From NCBI RefSeq assembly GCF_041431135.1, contig NZ_CP107799.1:620001-684000 (forward strand): a DNA stretch of 64,000 nucleotides, in the 5' to 3' direction. Position 1 is the first letter of the stretch. Each line of letters opens with the position of its first letter. Made by a program: the position numbers and the translations under genes. The stretch is from Streptomyces sp. NBC_00554. Lineage in GTDB: Bacteria; Actinomycetota; Actinomycetes; Streptomycetales; Streptomycetaceae. A model generated the notes under the pieces. That model made no database searches. It was given only the letters and a program-made list of their open reading frames with translations, and was not told the origin of the DNA. Shown here piece by piece: positions 1-7,949 of the stretch.

Positions 1-794
1 GTACGCACGCGTCCACCAAGAACCTGCCGGCCACGTTCACCTCGTCGGTCAGCGAGTGGTACAGCTGGTCCAACGATCTGCGGCAGAACCCGAACATCAA
101 GATCCTGGCCTCGATCGACGCCAGCGGCTTCCCGGTGGGCACGGATCCCAACCAGACGTGGTACAGCGGCTATTACCCGATCGTGTGGACCAACACGCAG
201 TACAAGATGCTGTACGCGAACTTCGGCCACAACGCGATGAACTACACGACCAACACGCGTCTGTCGTCGACGTTCGCGAGCGCGACCCAGAACCAGTTCC
301 TGCTGGACGGTCTCAAGTGGCTGGGCGGGGCCGACACCACGACCCCGCCGGAGGACTCGATCTCCGAGACCTCCTGGTACTCACTGACGAACGCCGGCAA
401 CGGCACCTGCGTGGACGCCCGTTCGGCCGCCACGGCGAACGGAACCGCGATCCAGCAGTACGCCTGCAACGGCACGCAGGCGCAGCAGTTCCAGTTCCGC
501 TCGACCGACAGCGGTTACCGGCAGGCCGGTATCCGCACTAGCCCGCAGCAGGTCATCGACGTGGCCGGCGTCTCCACAGCCGACAACGCGGTGCTCCAGC
601 TGTGGACCTACGGGGGCGGACAGAACCAGCAGTGGCTTCCGGTGAAGGAGAGCACCGGGCGCTACCACTTCACGGCCCGCCACAGCGGCAAGTGCCTGAG
701 TGCGGCGAGTGCTGCCACGAACAGCGTTCAGCTCACTCAGCGAGCGTGCGACGGCTCCGCCGCGCAGAGTTTCACGCTCACTGCACAGCCCTGA
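1..794 (+). CDS. Secreted ThuA-like domain protein with C-terminal ricin-type lectin (5' end missing)
   Basis: The reading frame is open from base 3 and ends at TGA 792-794, so the N-terminus lies outside the window. The first part (motifs KMLYANFGHNAMNY and DGLKWLGG) resembles the end of a ThuA/trehalose-utilisation-like domain, where a similar glycine/histidine strand and final helix occur. After a Thr/Pro-rich linker (TTTPPED) there are about 130 residues of beta-trefoil lectin (CBM13 type), with degenerate QxW-like repeats at QQFQF, NQQWLP and AQSFTL and paired cysteines (GTCVDA, YACNG, GKCLSA, RACDG). Proteins of this layout in streptomycetes are exported and bind polysaccharide. The catalytic role of the ThuA part is unproven. 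A strong hairpin follows the stop. Confidence 0.75.
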   Translation, partial: THASTKNLPATFTSSVSEWYSWSNDLRQNPNIKILASIDASGFPVGTDPNQTWYSGYYPIVWTNTQYKMLYANFGHNAMNYTTNTRLSSTFASATQNQFLLDGLKWLGGADTTTPPEDSISETSWYSLTNAGNGTCVDARSAATANGTAIQQYACNGTQAQQFQFRSTDSGYRQAGIRTSPQQVIDVAGVSTADNAVLQLWTYGGGQNQQWLPVKESTGRYHFTARHSGKCLSAASAATNSVQLTQRACDGSAAQSFTLTAQP

Positions 795-809
795 CCGGTC
801 CGTGCGCAA

Positions 810-843
810 GGTGCCCCCGCCGCGATCCAGCGGCGGGGGCACC
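810..843. terminator. Bidirectional hairpin terminator between convergent genes
   Basis: Arms 810-822 and 831-843 are perfectly complementary over 13 bp (GGTGCCCCCGCCG and its complement) around an 8-base loop. It lies 15 bases after the ThuA/lectin stop and 8 bases before the stop of the convergent GH105 gene, so it can serve both. No U-tract is present, as is common in high-G+C actinobacteria. Confidence 0.8.
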
Positions 844-851
844 GTCATGAA

Positions 852-2009
852 CTAGCGTGGCAGCAGGGCGAGTTCGGTGCCGCCGAGCAGGAAGGCGCCG
901 ACGCCGAAGTTCGCGGTGGTGTCGTAGGTGACGGGCTGGCTGGACTCCGGCCGGTCGCCGACGTTCTGGACGTAGCCCAGGAAGCCGTCGGTGTGAACGG
1001 CGGTGCTCACCATGCCGTTCCAGGCTCGGGCGGCAACAGGGAGATAGGTGTTCCGGTCGACCAGGCCGGCGGCGATCGCGTACGACGTGCCGTAGAGGAA
1101 GAAGGACGTGCCGCTGGTCTCGGGGCCGGGCAGATGGGCGGCGTCGGCGAGGTTGACGTTCCAGAAGCCGTCGGTGCGCTGCACGCCGGCCAAGGCTCTC
1201 ACCAGGCGGGTCAGGGCGTCGCGGTACTCGGCGGTGTGCCGCTCGGTGGATGGGAGGGCCTTGAGCGTCTTGACGTGTCCGCCCGCCACCCATCCGTTGC
1301 CGCGCGACCACACGACCGGTTTGCCGGAGGGGGACAGGATGCCGCCGGGCAGGAAGCGTTTGTCGCGGTACCACAGGCCCGTCGTGGCGGAGTACAGGCC
1401 GGGGCCGCCCTCGATGCGCTTGGTGTGGTTGTAGAGGGAGTACAGCTTCTCCCAGAACTGGGGGTCCTGACGGAGGGCGCCCAGGCGGGCGAAGGGCGGC
1501 ATGGCCATGTGGAGGGCGTCGTCCCACCACCAGTCGTCGTTCTTGGCGGGCTGGTCCGTGTAGACCATGCGGCGCAGGGACGTCTCGATGGCGGTGAGCT
1601 TCTGCGCGTCGGGCTCGAGCGCGTACAGATCGAGGTAGGCCTGTCCGGCGTTGTGGTTGTCCGCGTGGCGGGTGGTCACTCCGCCGCTGAGTCCGTAGGC
1701 GTGCTTCTCCGCCCAGCTCCGGGCGTAGTTGAGGTAGCGGGCGCTGCCGGTCAGGCGCTGGAGGGCGAGCAGCCCGCTGAAGAAGGTGGCGTTGGCCCAG
1801 CCGTTGTCGCCGGAGTTCGTATGGGTGGCGATCCACTGGTCGGCCACGCGCCGCAGGACGGTGGTGATCTCGGCCGGGGTCGGCAGCACGGGTGAGGCGG
1901 CGCGCGGGGCGGCTTGGGGCGCGGCTTGCGCGGTGCCCGTCAGCGAGGGCGCGAGGGCGGCGGAGCCGGTGAGGGCGGCCGCGCCGGAGAGCAGGCGTCG
2001 TCTATGCAT
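852..2009 (-). CDS. Secreted glycoside hydrolase family 105 (unsaturated rhamnogalacturonyl/uronyl hydrolase)
   Basis: This 385-residue protein is an (alpha/alpha)6-toroid of the GH105/GH88 type. These enzymes remove the 4,5-unsaturated uronic acid left by polysaccharide lyases. The motif WWWDDALHMA (about residues 160-169) holds the catalytic Asp region, and RGNGWVAGG and a late FGVGAFLLGGTE are typical of YteR-like proteins. I chose the ATG at 2009 because AGGAG sits 8 bases upstream and the protein then begins MHRRRLLSGAAALTG, a twin-arginine-like export signal ending near TAQAAP. A longer in-frame ORF to 2081 has no such site. A 6-bp inverted repeat (ATGACT, 8 bases, AGTCAT, 2067-2086) upstream could be an operator. 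Exact substrate is not readable. Confidence 0.85.
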   Translation of the reverse strand: MHRRRLLSGAAALTGSAALAPSLTGTAQAAPQAAPRAASPVLPTPAEITTVLRRVADQWIATHTNSGDNGWANATFFSGLLALQRLTGSARYLNYARSWAEKHAYGLSGGVTTRHADNHNAGQAYLDLYALEPDAQKLTAIETSLRRMVYTDQPAKNDDWWWDDALHMAMPPFARLGALRQDPQFWEKLYSLYNHTKRIEGGPGLYSATTGLWYRDKRFLPGGILSPSGKPVVWSRGNGWVAGGHVKTLKALPSTERHTAEYRDALTRLVRALAGVQRTDGFWNVNLADAAHLPGPETSGTSFFLYGTSYAIAAGLVDRNTYLPVAARAWNGMVSTAVHTDGFLGYVQNVGDRPESSQPVTYDTTANFGVGAFLLGGTELALLPR

Positions 2010-2144
2010 GTGAACAACTCCTACGGATGGGGACTCCATCCTCAACTCCCGCGCCACACGGTGTCCATGACTCGTCGTCAAGTCATCGCGAACCGAGGTG
2101 AGTTCAGGCCGTCGGAACAGAACCGGCCCGCGGACATGCCGTTC

Positions 2145-2978
2145 TCACACCTTGCGCCACCGCGCCATCGCGCAGGAGAACGCTCCGAACAGGGCCAGGC
2201 CCACGGCGACGCATGCCAGCAACCAGGGGCCCATCGGGGTTTCGGTGAAGGATCGGAGTGTGTCGTCCACGCCCTTGGCCTTGTCGGGCTCGTAGTCGAC
2301 GGCGGCCCGCACGGCGAAGGCCCCGAGCGCCGCGAACACCGCTCCGCGCGCCACGCCGCCGGCCACCCCCGCCGTGTCGACCGCGCGGCGGGTCCGGGGC
2401 GACATCTCGCCGAGCTTCAGATGCTTGCGGTACTTGCGCCGCACGGCCCGGACGGCGATCCACACACCCGCCACGACAAGGCCGGCTCCGGCGGCGCCCA
2501 CGATCCACTGGCCCGCGGGTATCCCCATCGCCTTCGCCGTCACGTCCCGGGACTGTTCGTCGCTGGAGCCCGAGCCTCCCGAGCCCGCGGCGAAGGAGAG
2601 GACCGAGTAAGCGACGAAGCCGTAGAAGACACAGCGCACGGTGGACATGAGCCGCTTCCGGGCTTTGCCGCCATCGGGCCCGACCGCGCCGAAGAGCGCC
2701 TCGGACAGCCGCCACAGCGACATACCGACGAGTCCGGCACCCAGGGCCCACAGCAGGACGGCCCCGAAGGGCTTCGAGGAGATCTCCTCCAGCGCACCGC
2801 TCCGGTCCGCCTCGCGCCCGCCGTCTCCGAAGGCGATCCGCAGCGCCAGGACGCCCACCAGCAGATAGATCACACCCCGCGCGACCAGCCCGGCCCTGGC
2901 TGCGCCCTCCCGCGCCGTGCCCGTCGCCGCCCGACGGACACGGCGCCGACCGCTGCGGACCATCGCTCCATCACTCAT
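2145..2978 (-). CDS. DUF1206 family integral membrane protein
   Basis: The 277-residue protein has about six hydrophobic segments arranged as three similar pairs (GLVARGVIYLLVGVLAL, VVAGVWIAVRAV, GVARGAVFAALGAFAVRAA), the internal triplication typical of DUF1206. The function of the family is unknown. The ATG at 2978 (MSDGAMVRSG) is preceded by AAGGCGG nine bases upstream. The longer ORF back to 3176 would run through the divergent promoter region of the RpiR gene, so I rejected it. It is divergent from the RpiR-type regulator at 3143, with 164 bases between them. Confidence 0.8.
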   Translation of the reverse strand: MSDGAMVRSGRRRVRRAATGTAREGAARAGLVARGVIYLLVGVLALRIAFGDGGREADRSGALEEISSKPFGAVLLWALGAGLVGMSLWRLSEALFGAVGPDGGKARKRLMSTVRCVFYGFVAYSVLSFAAGSGGSGSSDEQSRDVTAKAMGIPAGQWIVGAAGAGLVVAGVWIAVRAVRRKYRKHLKLGEMSPRTRRAVDTAGVAGGVARGAVFAALGAFAVRAAVDYEPDKAKGVDDTLRSFTETPMGPWLLACVAVGLALFGAFSCAMARWRKV

Positions 2979-3142
2979 CCGGGAATTCCGCCTTCGAGCA
3001 GGCAACTTGTGGTGCTGTCGCGGGTACCCCGCAGGCGCGGGCGAAACGGGAACCGCGCATGTCACGCCCGGTGCCACCCACCGGGGCCAACACTGTCCGT
3101 GAGCTATGTTGAGTGCTTGTGGGACACGAAGGAGGCACATCT

Positions 3143-4066
3143 GTGCCATCGCCGCAGCAGGCACGTGCGCAGGCATCTGCGATCACCTCGGGGAAGACGG
3201 CCCCTGAGGTGGGCGTGGCTCCCACGTCCCAGCTCAGGGAACTGTTCGACGGGCCCCGGCTCTCCCCTGGTCAGCGACGCATCGCCCAGTACCTGATCGA
3301 GCACATCACCGAGGCGGCGTTCCTGTCGATCACCGACCTCGCCGAGCGCGTGGGGGTGAGCCAGCCCTCGGTGACCCGTTTCGCCGCGGCGGTCGGCTTC
3401 AGTGGTTACCCCGCGCTACGGGAGAAGCTCCAGTCGATCGCGCTCAGCACCCTCGGCAGCACGCCGGGCACACCGGCGGAGGCCACGAGCAACGAGTTGC
3501 AGGCGGCGGTGGACGCCGAGATCCAGAATCTGGAGAACCTGCGCCGGGACTTCGCCGACCCCGACGAGGTGATCCGCATCGGCCGGGCGCTGTCGAAGTC
3601 GGCGCCACTGACCGTCCTCGGGCTGCGGATCTCCGTCTCGCTGGCCGAGTACTTCGCGTACGCCGCACGGCGGATCCACCCGGATGTGCGGCTGGTGACC
3701 CGGGGCGGCAGTGTCGCCTACGACGCGCTGCTCCAGTCCCGCGAGGCGGGCGGCACCTGGGTGCTCGCCTTCGACATGCCCCGGCACGCCCAGGAGACGC
3801 TCACCGCCGTACGGGTGGCACGCAGCGCGGGCCTACGGGTGGCGCTGATCACCGACCTGGCGCTCGGCCCGGTGGCGGACGAGGCCGACGTCACCTTCGC
3901 CACGGGCACCGGGTCGCGCCTCGTGTTCGACTCCTACGCGGCGCCCGTCGTGATGTCGGCGGCGCTGCTCCAGGCCATGACCGACGACGATCCGGAGCGG
4001 ACGCAGGCCCGCCTGGAGGAGTACGAGCAGGTCGCCGAGCAGCACCAGTTCTTCCTCAAGGACTGA
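3143..4066 (+). CDS. RpiR/MurR family transcriptional regulator (HTH plus SIS domain)
   Basis: The 307-residue protein starts with a short tail, then an RpiR-type helix-turn-helix (about residues 28-105; RRIAQYLIEHITEAAFLSI and LAERVGVSQPSVTRFAAAVG), then a SIS sugar-isomerase fold (about 125-265; LTVLGLRISVSLAEYFAYAA, ALITDLALGPVADEAD). SIS domains in this family sense phosphosugars. GTG at 3143 was chosen because GGAGG lies 7 bases upstream. The upstream in-frame ATG at 3113 lacks a site. No murQ or sugar kinase gene is adjacent, so the effector cannot be read from context. A 16-bp perfect palindrome lies 48 bases after the stop and is a possible operator for this protein. Confidence 0.87.
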   Translation: MPSPQQARAQASAITSGKTAPEVGVAPTSQLRELFDGPRLSPGQRRIAQYLIEHITEAAFLSITDLAERVGVSQPSVTRFAAAVGFSGYPALREKLQSIALSTLGSTPGTPAEATSNELQAAVDAEIQNLENLRRDFADPDEVIRIGRALSKSAPLTVLGLRISVSLAEYFAYAARRIHPDVRLVTRGGSVAYDALLQSREAGGTWVLAFDMPRHAQETLTAVRVARSAGLRVALITDLALGPVADEADVTFATGTGSRLVFDSYAAPVVMSAALLQAMTDDDPERTQARLEEYEQVAEQHQFFLKD

Positions 4067-4114
4067 GAATCCCCCGAAACCATCACATCTCCGGATCTTT
4101 CACACCGAATCACG

Positions 4115-4162
4115 CATGAAAATTTTCATGTTCTTGCGTAACCGGCGGTATATATAAATACT
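4115..4162 (+). promoter_or_regulatory. Perfect 16-bp palindrome plus candidate promoter upstream of the 4288 gene
   Basis: CATGAAAATTTTCATG (4115-4130) is a perfect palindrome in an unusually A/T-rich stretch. It is followed by a candidate -35 TTGCGT (4134-4139) and, 17 bases on, AATACT (4157-4162), inside the run TATATAAATACT. RpiR-type repressors generally bind short A/T-rich palindromes with TGAAA/TTTCA arms, so control by the preceding regulator is plausible. This is inferred from the motif only. Confidence 0.5.
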
Positions 4163-4221
4163 GCTCGCGTCCACCCGGGGCTCTCCGCTCCTACCCGCCC
4201 TGGGGCCCGGGTGGCCGTGGT

Positions 4222-4255
4222 GGCGGCCCCGGCCATCCCCTAGACCGGGGCCGCC
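4222..4255 (+). terminator. GC-rich hairpin, possible terminator or attenuator
   Basis: Arms GGCGGCCCCGG (4222-4232) and CCGGGGCCGCC (4245-4255) pair perfectly over 11 bp around a 12-base loop. It lies after the candidate promoter at 4134-4162 and only 32 bases before the next start at 4288. It could therefore terminate the regulator transcript or attenuate the downstream gene. Confidence 0.55.
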
Positions 4256-4287
4256 CCAGACTCCCCCGCCGACGTAACCCGGAAGCG

Positions 4288-4674
4288 ATGAACATGGCCC
4301 TGACGACGTACTCACCGATCACCTCGGACTGGCCGTGCCAGGTCAAGACCCCAGGCAGCTTCGACTGGGAGCGATCCGCGGTCAGGTGGCTGCGCGAGCT
4401 GGTGCCGTCTCGCTACGCGAGCTACCCCGCGCTGATCAAGCACCCCGTGCTCCTGGCCCGCCACGCACAGATCCAGGTGCAGCACGAGATACGGGTCGCC
4501 CGCACCGCCCTGCAGACCGCGCGTGCCGAACTGCCCGCCCTCGGCCTGCACGAGGGGGTCATCGAGCACACCATCAAGCTGTACGCGGCCGAGGTGCTGC
4601 AGCTTCAGCACATCGCCCGCAGCATCCGTGCCGTCAGCCAGGCTCTGGTGGACGGCAACGTGCCGCGGACCTGA
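4288..4674 (+). CDS. Hypothetical helical protein, 128 aa
   Basis: I do not recognise a domain. The protein is soluble and largely helical from about residue 55 on (ARHAQIQVQHEIRVARTALQ, LYAAEVLQLQHIARSIRAV), with no signal peptide or membrane segment. The ATG at 4288 has GGAAG 3 bases upstream, and a second ATG two codons later (4294) is an equally good start. Codon usage fits the neighbours, which supports a real gene. It sits just behind the A/T-rich palindrome and hairpin described separately, so it may be the regulated target of the RpiR protein. Confidence 0.6.
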   Translation: MNMALTTYSPITSDWPCQVKTPGSFDWERSAVRWLRELVPSRYASYPALIKHPVLLARHAQIQVQHEIRVARTALQTARAELPALGLHEGVIEHTIKLYAAEVLQLQHIARSIRAVSQALVDGNVPRT

Positions 4675-4758
4675 GTTCGGAGCGGTCCGGCGCGATAGGA
4701 AGGGCACGAGCGGGAAGACGTAGGGAGCAACTTCCCGCCGAGAGCCCTGGACGGACGC

Positions 4759-5070
4759 ATGGAATCCACGACCTGGACAGTCATCCTCATCGTCGCGATC
4801 CTGGGTGCCGTCCTGCTCGGGGTGGCGATCGCGCTCCTGGTCCGGCTCGTCCGTGCCCGCCGCGACCTGCGCCGTGCCGGGCTTCCGTCCGGCCCCCGCT
4901 GGGTCTTCTGGGGCGCCGTCGCCTATCTCCTGCTCCCGGCCGATCTGCTGCCCGACCCCATCTACCTGGACGACATCGGCGTACTCCTGATGGCTCTGCG
5001 CTCGATGCGCCCGGCAGCGGGTGACCGCCCGAGCATCGACGGGAACCCCGGAGCGCCGACGGACCGTTGA
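4759..5070 (+). CDS. DUF1232 (YkvA-like) small membrane protein
   Basis: The 103-residue protein has an N-terminal transmembrane helix (VILIVAILGAVLLGVAIALL), a basic linker (VRARRDLRRAG), then the DUF1232 signature YLLLPADLLPDPIYLDDIGV, in which the Pro-x-Asp-Leu-x-Pro-Asp pattern is diagnostic. The family function is unknown. The ribosome site is weak (GGACGG). Its 3' end lies 73 bases before the TerD-CAP start, so co-transcription is possible. Confidence 0.75.
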   Translation: MESTTWTVILIVAILGAVLLGVAIALLVRLVRARRDLRRAGLPSGPRWVFWGAVAYLLLPADLLPDPIYLDDIGVLLMALRSMRPAAGDRPSIDGNPGAPTDR

Positions 5071-5143
5071 CCATCCGACGGCCTGTGACGTGAACTCCCT
5101 CGTCGCAGGCCGGTACGGATCACTACGTCGACGGGGCGGCACC

Positions 5144-6520
5144 ATGACCGAGCTGGTTCCCGGGGGCAACGTGCCCCTGCCGGGCGGCATCCTGACCCTC
5201 CGGGTGCCGGGCCCCTTCGACGTCTGCGCGCTGATCACCGACGACAGCGGAAAGGTGCGCGGCGACGGCGACTTCGTGTTCTACAACCAGCCGGCCGCGC
5301 CCGGCACCCGGCTCCAGGGAGAGCGGCTCACCATCGATCCCCTCCGACTGCGGGCCGGGGCCAGCCGCGTCACGGTGGTCATCAGCTCCGCCGACCCCTC
5401 GACGCCCCTGGCTCGGCTGCCCGCGCCCACCCTGCATGTCGGCGGACCGGGCCCTCGCACCCTCGCCCGCTTCACCCCGCCGCGTCCGCAGCGGGAGACC
5501 GTGCTGCTACTCGCCGAGATCTACCGCCGTGGCGGAGGGTGGAAGCTGCGCGCGCTGGGCCAGGGGTACGCGGACGGACTGGCGGGCCTGGCACGGGACT
5601 TCGGGGTCGATGTCGCCGAGGACGACGCGTCGCCGGGCGCCTCGGTCGGCCGTTTGAACACCGCGGCCCACCGTGGCGGGCCGACTGGACGGATGAGCGC
5701 CGCGCCCCGTTCCAACGCGCCGACCGGCCGAGGGAACGCCGTGCCCGACACGGACGGATTCCTCGGCCTGGTGAACTCCGCCCGTGCCAGGGCCGGTTCC
5801 CCGCCCGTGTCCCTCGACGCACGGCTGGCGGCAGCGGCGCGCGCCCACGCCTCCGACATGGCCGCCCGCGGGGTGCTCAGCTCCGAGAGCCCGGACGGCA
5901 CCTCCTTGTACCAGCGCGTCACCTCGACCGGATACGCGTATCTCACCGTCGGCGAACATCTGGTCTCCGGCCCCCGCACACCACGTGAGTTCGTGGAGTA
6001 CTGCCTCTCGGCCGAGCAGTCCCGGACCACGCTGTGCGAGCGCGTGTTCAGCCAGGTCGGTCTGGCGTACGTCCCCGACCGCTCCGGCGACCTGTACTGG
6101 ACGGCCCTGTGGGCACGGCCCTTCAGCCCCGGCGACCTGGTGCGGACGGAGAACAAGGTCGTCGCGCTCACCAACGCCGAACGGACCGCAGCCGGTCTAC
6201 GGCCCCTGTCGGTCGACCCGCTGCTCACCAACGCGGCGCAGGCGCACAGTTCCGACATGGTGGCCCGTGCCTTCTACTCCCACACCTCCCCCGGCGGCAG
6301 CCAGCCCTGGGACCGGGCGGCCGCCGCGGGCAGAAGGCGCCGCACCCTCGGCGAGAACATCGCCTGCGGCCAGCGCTCCCCCGCCGAGGTCGTCCTCGGC
6401 TGGATGAACAGCCCCGGCCATCGCGCCAACATCCTCAAGCCCGCCTTCACCCACATAGGGATAGGCCTGGCCGGCGGCGGCAAGGCGGGCACGTACTGGA
6501 CGCAGCTCTTCGGCGCCTGA
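5144..6520 (+). CDS. TerD-domain protein fused to two CAP/SCP domains
   Basis: The 458-residue protein begins with a TerD stress-response domain (about residues 1-160: MTELVPGGNVPLPGG, LLLAEIYRRGGGWKLRALGQGY), the calcium-binding fold of tellurite-resistance proteins. A linker of about 40 residues follows. Two CAP/SCP (PR-1-like) domains come next: about 208-325 (FLGLVNSARARAGSPPVSLD, AHASDMAARG) and about 330-458 (VVALTNAERTAAGLRPLSVD, AQAHSSDM, SPGHRANIL). No signal peptide or membrane segment is visible, although CAP domains usually act outside the cell. The first CAP copy lacks the full SPGHRxNIL motif of the second. I chose ATG 5144 because it gives the canonical TerD N-terminus. The ORF is open back to 5021, overlapping the previous gene. 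The ribosome site is weak. Confidence 0.85.
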   Translation: MTELVPGGNVPLPGGILTLRVPGPFDVCALITDDSGKVRGDGDFVFYNQPAAPGTRLQGERLTIDPLRLRAGASRVTVVISSADPSTPLARLPAPTLHVGGPGPRTLARFTPPRPQRETVLLLAEIYRRGGGWKLRALGQGYADGLAGLARDFGVDVAEDDASPGASVGRLNTAAHRGGPTGRMSAAPRSNAPTGRGNAVPDTDGFLGLVNSARARAGSPPVSLDARLAAAARAHASDMAARGVLSSESPDGTSLYQRVTSTGYAYLTVGEHLVSGPRTPREFVEYCLSAEQSRTTLCERVFSQVGLAYVPDRSGDLYWTALWARPFSPGDLVRTENKVVALTNAERTAAGLRPLSVDPLLTNAAQAHSSDMVARAFYSHTSPGGSQPWDRAAAAGRRRRTLGENIACGQRSPAEVVLGWMNSPGHRANILKPAFTHIGIGLAGGGKAGTYWTQLFGA

Positions 6521-6616
6521 CACGCCGCCGTCCCAACTCACCTTCACCTTTCGCTGTTTCTGATTCCTCCACGGGCAATGCAACCCACAAGCCCCTCCTG
6601 CGCGTAGAGATGGTGA

Positions 6617-7933
<1,317 letters not shown>

Positions 7934-7949
7934 TCTCCCTGGCTGCGCC

